The notes under the pieces were generated by a model. That model was not told where the DNA came from, made no database searches, and saw nothing but the letters and a program-made list of their open reading frames with translations. The position numbers and the translations under genes were made by a program. Of a stretch of DNA of 64,000 bases, positions 62,357 to 64,000 are shown piece after piece (position 1 is the stretch's first letter; each line of letters opens with the position of its first letter). Source of the stretch: Chloroflexota bacterium (GTDB taxonomy: Bacteria; Chloroflexota; Dehalococcoidia; Lucifugimonadales; GCA-002723415); NCBI GenBank assembly GCA_002721445.1, contig PBKN01000001.1, positions 156,603-220,602 of the forward strand. Direction: 5' to 3'.

Positions 62357-63445
62357 TTGTCTGATATTAATGTAGCTATCATTGGTGTAGGTAATTGTGC
62401 ATCTTCTTTAATTCAAGGAGTTTCCAAATATAGTAATTCAACAAATGATGAAGAAATACCAGGAATTATGCACCCTGTATTAGGTGAATATGGTATTGGG
62501 GATATAAAGTTTGTTGCAGCTTTTGATGTCGATCAAAATAAAGTTGGATTAGATTTATCTCAAGCAATTTTTGCTGAACCAAATAATACGATTAAATTTA
62601 GTGATGTTCCTAATCAAGGTGTAAATGTAAGCCGTGGAATGACTCATGATGGAATAGGTAGGTATACTGGTGAAATAATAACAAAATCAGAAGGATCTAC
62701 TGATGATATTGTGGGTATTTTAAAAGATAAAAAAGTAGATGTGGTAATAAATTATTTGCCAGTTGGTTCTGAAGAGGCAACTAAATGGTATGTTGAACAA
62801 GTATTGGCTGCTGGTTGTGGATTTATCAACTGTGTTCCTGTTTTTATTGCAAGTGGAGCAGGTGGTTATTGGCAAGAAAGATTTAAAGAGGCCGGCTCAC
62901 CTATAATTGGAGATGATATAAAGTCACAAGTTGGAGCAACTATAACACATAGAACTTTAACAAGATTGTTTATGGATAGAGGGATAAGATTAGATAGAAC
63001 TTATCAATTAAATTTTGGTGGTAACACTGATTTTATGAATATGTTAGAACGTGATAGATTAGCTTCAAAAAAAATATCTAAAACTAATTCAGTTTCATCT
63101 CAAATTGACTATGATATGGATAATGAAAATATTCATATCGGCCCGAGTGATTATGTGCCATGGTTAACTGATCGAAAATGGTGTCATATTAAAATGGAAG
63201 GTACAGGTTTTGGAGATGTTCCATTGAACATTGATTTAAAATTAGAGGTTTGGGATAGTCCTAATTCTGCAGGTGTTGTAATTGATGCAATTAGATGTGC
63301 TAAAATTGCTAAAGACAGAGGATTATCTGGTCCAATTGCTGCGCCATCTGCATATTTTATGAAATCTCCATTAAAGCAATATACTGATGATGTTGCTAGA
63401 GAAATGGTAGAAAACTTTATAAGCGGTGACTTAGATAACATTTAA
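62357..63445 (+). CDS. ino1: Myo-inositol-3-phosphate synthase
   Basis: Converts glucose-6-phosphate to 1L-myo-inositol-1-phosphate using NAD, 362 residues, the short form found in Actinobacteria, Archaea and some Chloroflexota. Key blocks are [17 protein letters not shown] (NAD loop), [46 protein letters not shown], and [16 protein letters not shown] followed by [19 protein letters not shown]. The start is TTG ten bases after AAGGAG, giving the N-terminus [11 protein letters not shown] PimA-like glycosyltransferase starts 18 bases later, so the inositol probably feeds a phosphatidylinositol glycolipid (inference). Confidence 0.95.
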   Translation: MSDINVAIIGVGNCASSLIQGVSKYSNSTNDEEIPGIMHPVLGEYGIGDIKFVAAFDVDQNKVGLDLSQAIFAEPNNTIKFSDVPNQGVNVSRGMTHDGIGRYTGEIITKSEGSTDDIVGILKDKKVDVVINYLPVGSEEATKWYVEQVLAAGCGFINCVPVFIASGAGGYWQERFKEAGSPIIGDDIKSQVGATITHRTLTRLFMDRGIRLDRTYQLNFGGNTDFMNMLERDRLASKKISKTNSVSSQIDYDMDNENIHIGPSDYVPWLTDRKWCHIKMEGTGFGDVPLNIDLKLEVWDSPNSAGVVIDAIRCAKIAKDRGLSGPIAAPSAYFMKSPLKQYTDDVAREMVENFISGDLDNI

Positions 63446-63463
63446 ACTTCTATAGGTGATATT

Positions 63464-64000
63464 ATTAAAATTGGACTAGTTTCACCATATGATCATTCTA
63501 CAATCGGTGGTGTTAGGGATCATATAAATAATTTAGCAAAACAATTCCGAATTAGTGGACATGATGTAAAAATCATTGCTCCTTATTCAAAATCACTAAG
63601 TTCTATTCCTGATGGTGTTATACCAATGGGTAAAGCTTTACCTATACCTAGTGGAGGGTCAATTGCAAGAGTTTCTTTTTCTATATGGCTGAGACCTAAA
63701 ATAAAAAATTTAATAGAAAAAGAAAAATTTGATATTTTACACCTTCATGAACCTATGGCTGGTGCCTTAACTATGAATATGTTAGCAATTTCTTCTGAAC
63801 AATCTCAAAAAAAAATTGGAACTTTTCATACTTTTGGTGGTACAAGATTATATAGAATTGGTGCTAAACGTATTGCACAAAGATATTTTAAAAATTTAGA
63901 TGGTAGAATTGCCGTATCTATCCCTGCATATCAATTTATAAATAAATATTTACCTGGTGATTATGAAATTATTCCTAATGGAATAGATGTTGATTTATTC
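63464..64000 (+). CDS. GT4-family glycosyltransferase (PimA-like), partial, probable ATT start
   Basis: A glycosyltransferase cut by the window end after 179 codons. The reading frame gives MKIGLVSPYDHSTIGGVRDHI (first residue by ATT), the exact style of PimA/GT4 N-termini with the nucleotide-binding Gly pair. Then come GHDVKIIAPYS, FDILHLHEP, GTFHTFGG, AVSIPAYQFI and IIPNGIDVD. No ATG, GTG or TTG exists in frame between the upstream stop (63443-63445) and an ATG deep inside the domain. AGGTGAT at 63454-63460 is an exact 7-base Shine-Dalgarno segment, and ATT at 63464 is at optimal distance. The family attaches mannose or another sugar to phosphatidylinositol-type acceptors; donor and acceptor here are inferred from the neighbouring ino1. 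Confidence 0.8.
   Translation, partial: MKIGLVSPYDHSTIGGVRDHINNLAKQFRISGHDVKIIAPYSKSLSSIPDGVIPMGKALPIPSGGSIARVSFSIWLRPKIKNLIEKEKFDILHLHEPMAGALTMNMLAISSEQSQKKIGTFHTFGGTRLYRIGAKRIAQRYFKNLDGRIAVSIPAYQFINKYLPGDYEIIPNGIDVDLF

Overview
The window is AT-rich bacterial chromosome with short intergenic gaps and standard stop codons. UGA acts as a stop, and it is also the recoding signal in prfB. The gene set suggests a free-living marine bacterium, most probably a Chloroflexota of the SAR202/Dehalococcoidia type. The reasons are paralogous luciferase-like flavin monooxygenases, CocE/NonD hydrolases, a large BNR-repeat protein, arylsulfotransferase-like lipoproteins, several peptide-type ABC transporter genes, many class-III PLP enzymes and aldolases, a CaiB/BaiF CoA-transferase, and inositol-phosphate synthase followed by a GT4 glycosyltransferase. 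This placement is inference; no rRNA gene is present to test it.

Layout. 0-5 kb: typA, two small membrane-associated proteins, an MFS carrier and a class-IV aminotransferase. 5-11 kb (minus strand): an orphan NMT1-like binding lipoprotein, a CocE-type hydrolase and an 11-Asp-box BNR protein. 11-18 kb: a phosphotriesterase-family hydrolase with a luciferase-like monooxygenase (plus), facing a minus-strand operon of monooxygenase, CPPED1-like phosphoesterase, aminomutase-like PLP enzyme and secernin-like peptidase. 18-28.5 kb: a catabolic island with two class-III PLP enzymes, two HpcH/HpaI aldolases, a RraA-like protein, a DapA-like lyase, two aldo/keto reductases and an amidohydrolase, with tRNA-Leu(UAG) inside one of its gene runs. 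29-39 kb: a complete five-gene peptide/nickel-type ABC transporter flanked by two arylsulfotransferase-like lipoproteins.

39-51 kb is the housekeeping part: lepA, the large-form SRP RNA, rsmA, ispE, a small membrane protein, a PHP phosphoesterase, a DnaQ-DinG exonuclease-helicase, an OGG1-type glycosylase, tRNA-Pro(GGG), a second CocE-type hydrolase, and prfB with its programmed +1 frameshift. 51-57 kb: a second peptide-type ABC system with no ATPases, a collagen-like lipoprotein and a second MFS carrier. 57-64 kb: glmU with a CNNM/CorC membrane protein, a CtBP-like dehydrogenase with a CoA-transferase, and inositol-3-phosphate synthase with a glycosyltransferase cut by the window end.

The only stretches over 300 bases without a conventional ATG/GTG/TTG open frame are explained. 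40957-41299 holds the SRP RNA. 57845-58404 is the N-terminal half of the CorC protein. 63446-64000 is the glycosyltransferase. The last two genes have no ATG, GTG or TTG at a suitable start position, but both have a Shine-Dalgarno sequence followed by in-frame ATT. A third gene (28435) looks the same. ATT initiation, the collagen-like lipoprotein and the aldolase/transaminase island are the most rewarding points for follow-up. No CRISPR array, insertion sequence or prophage was seen.
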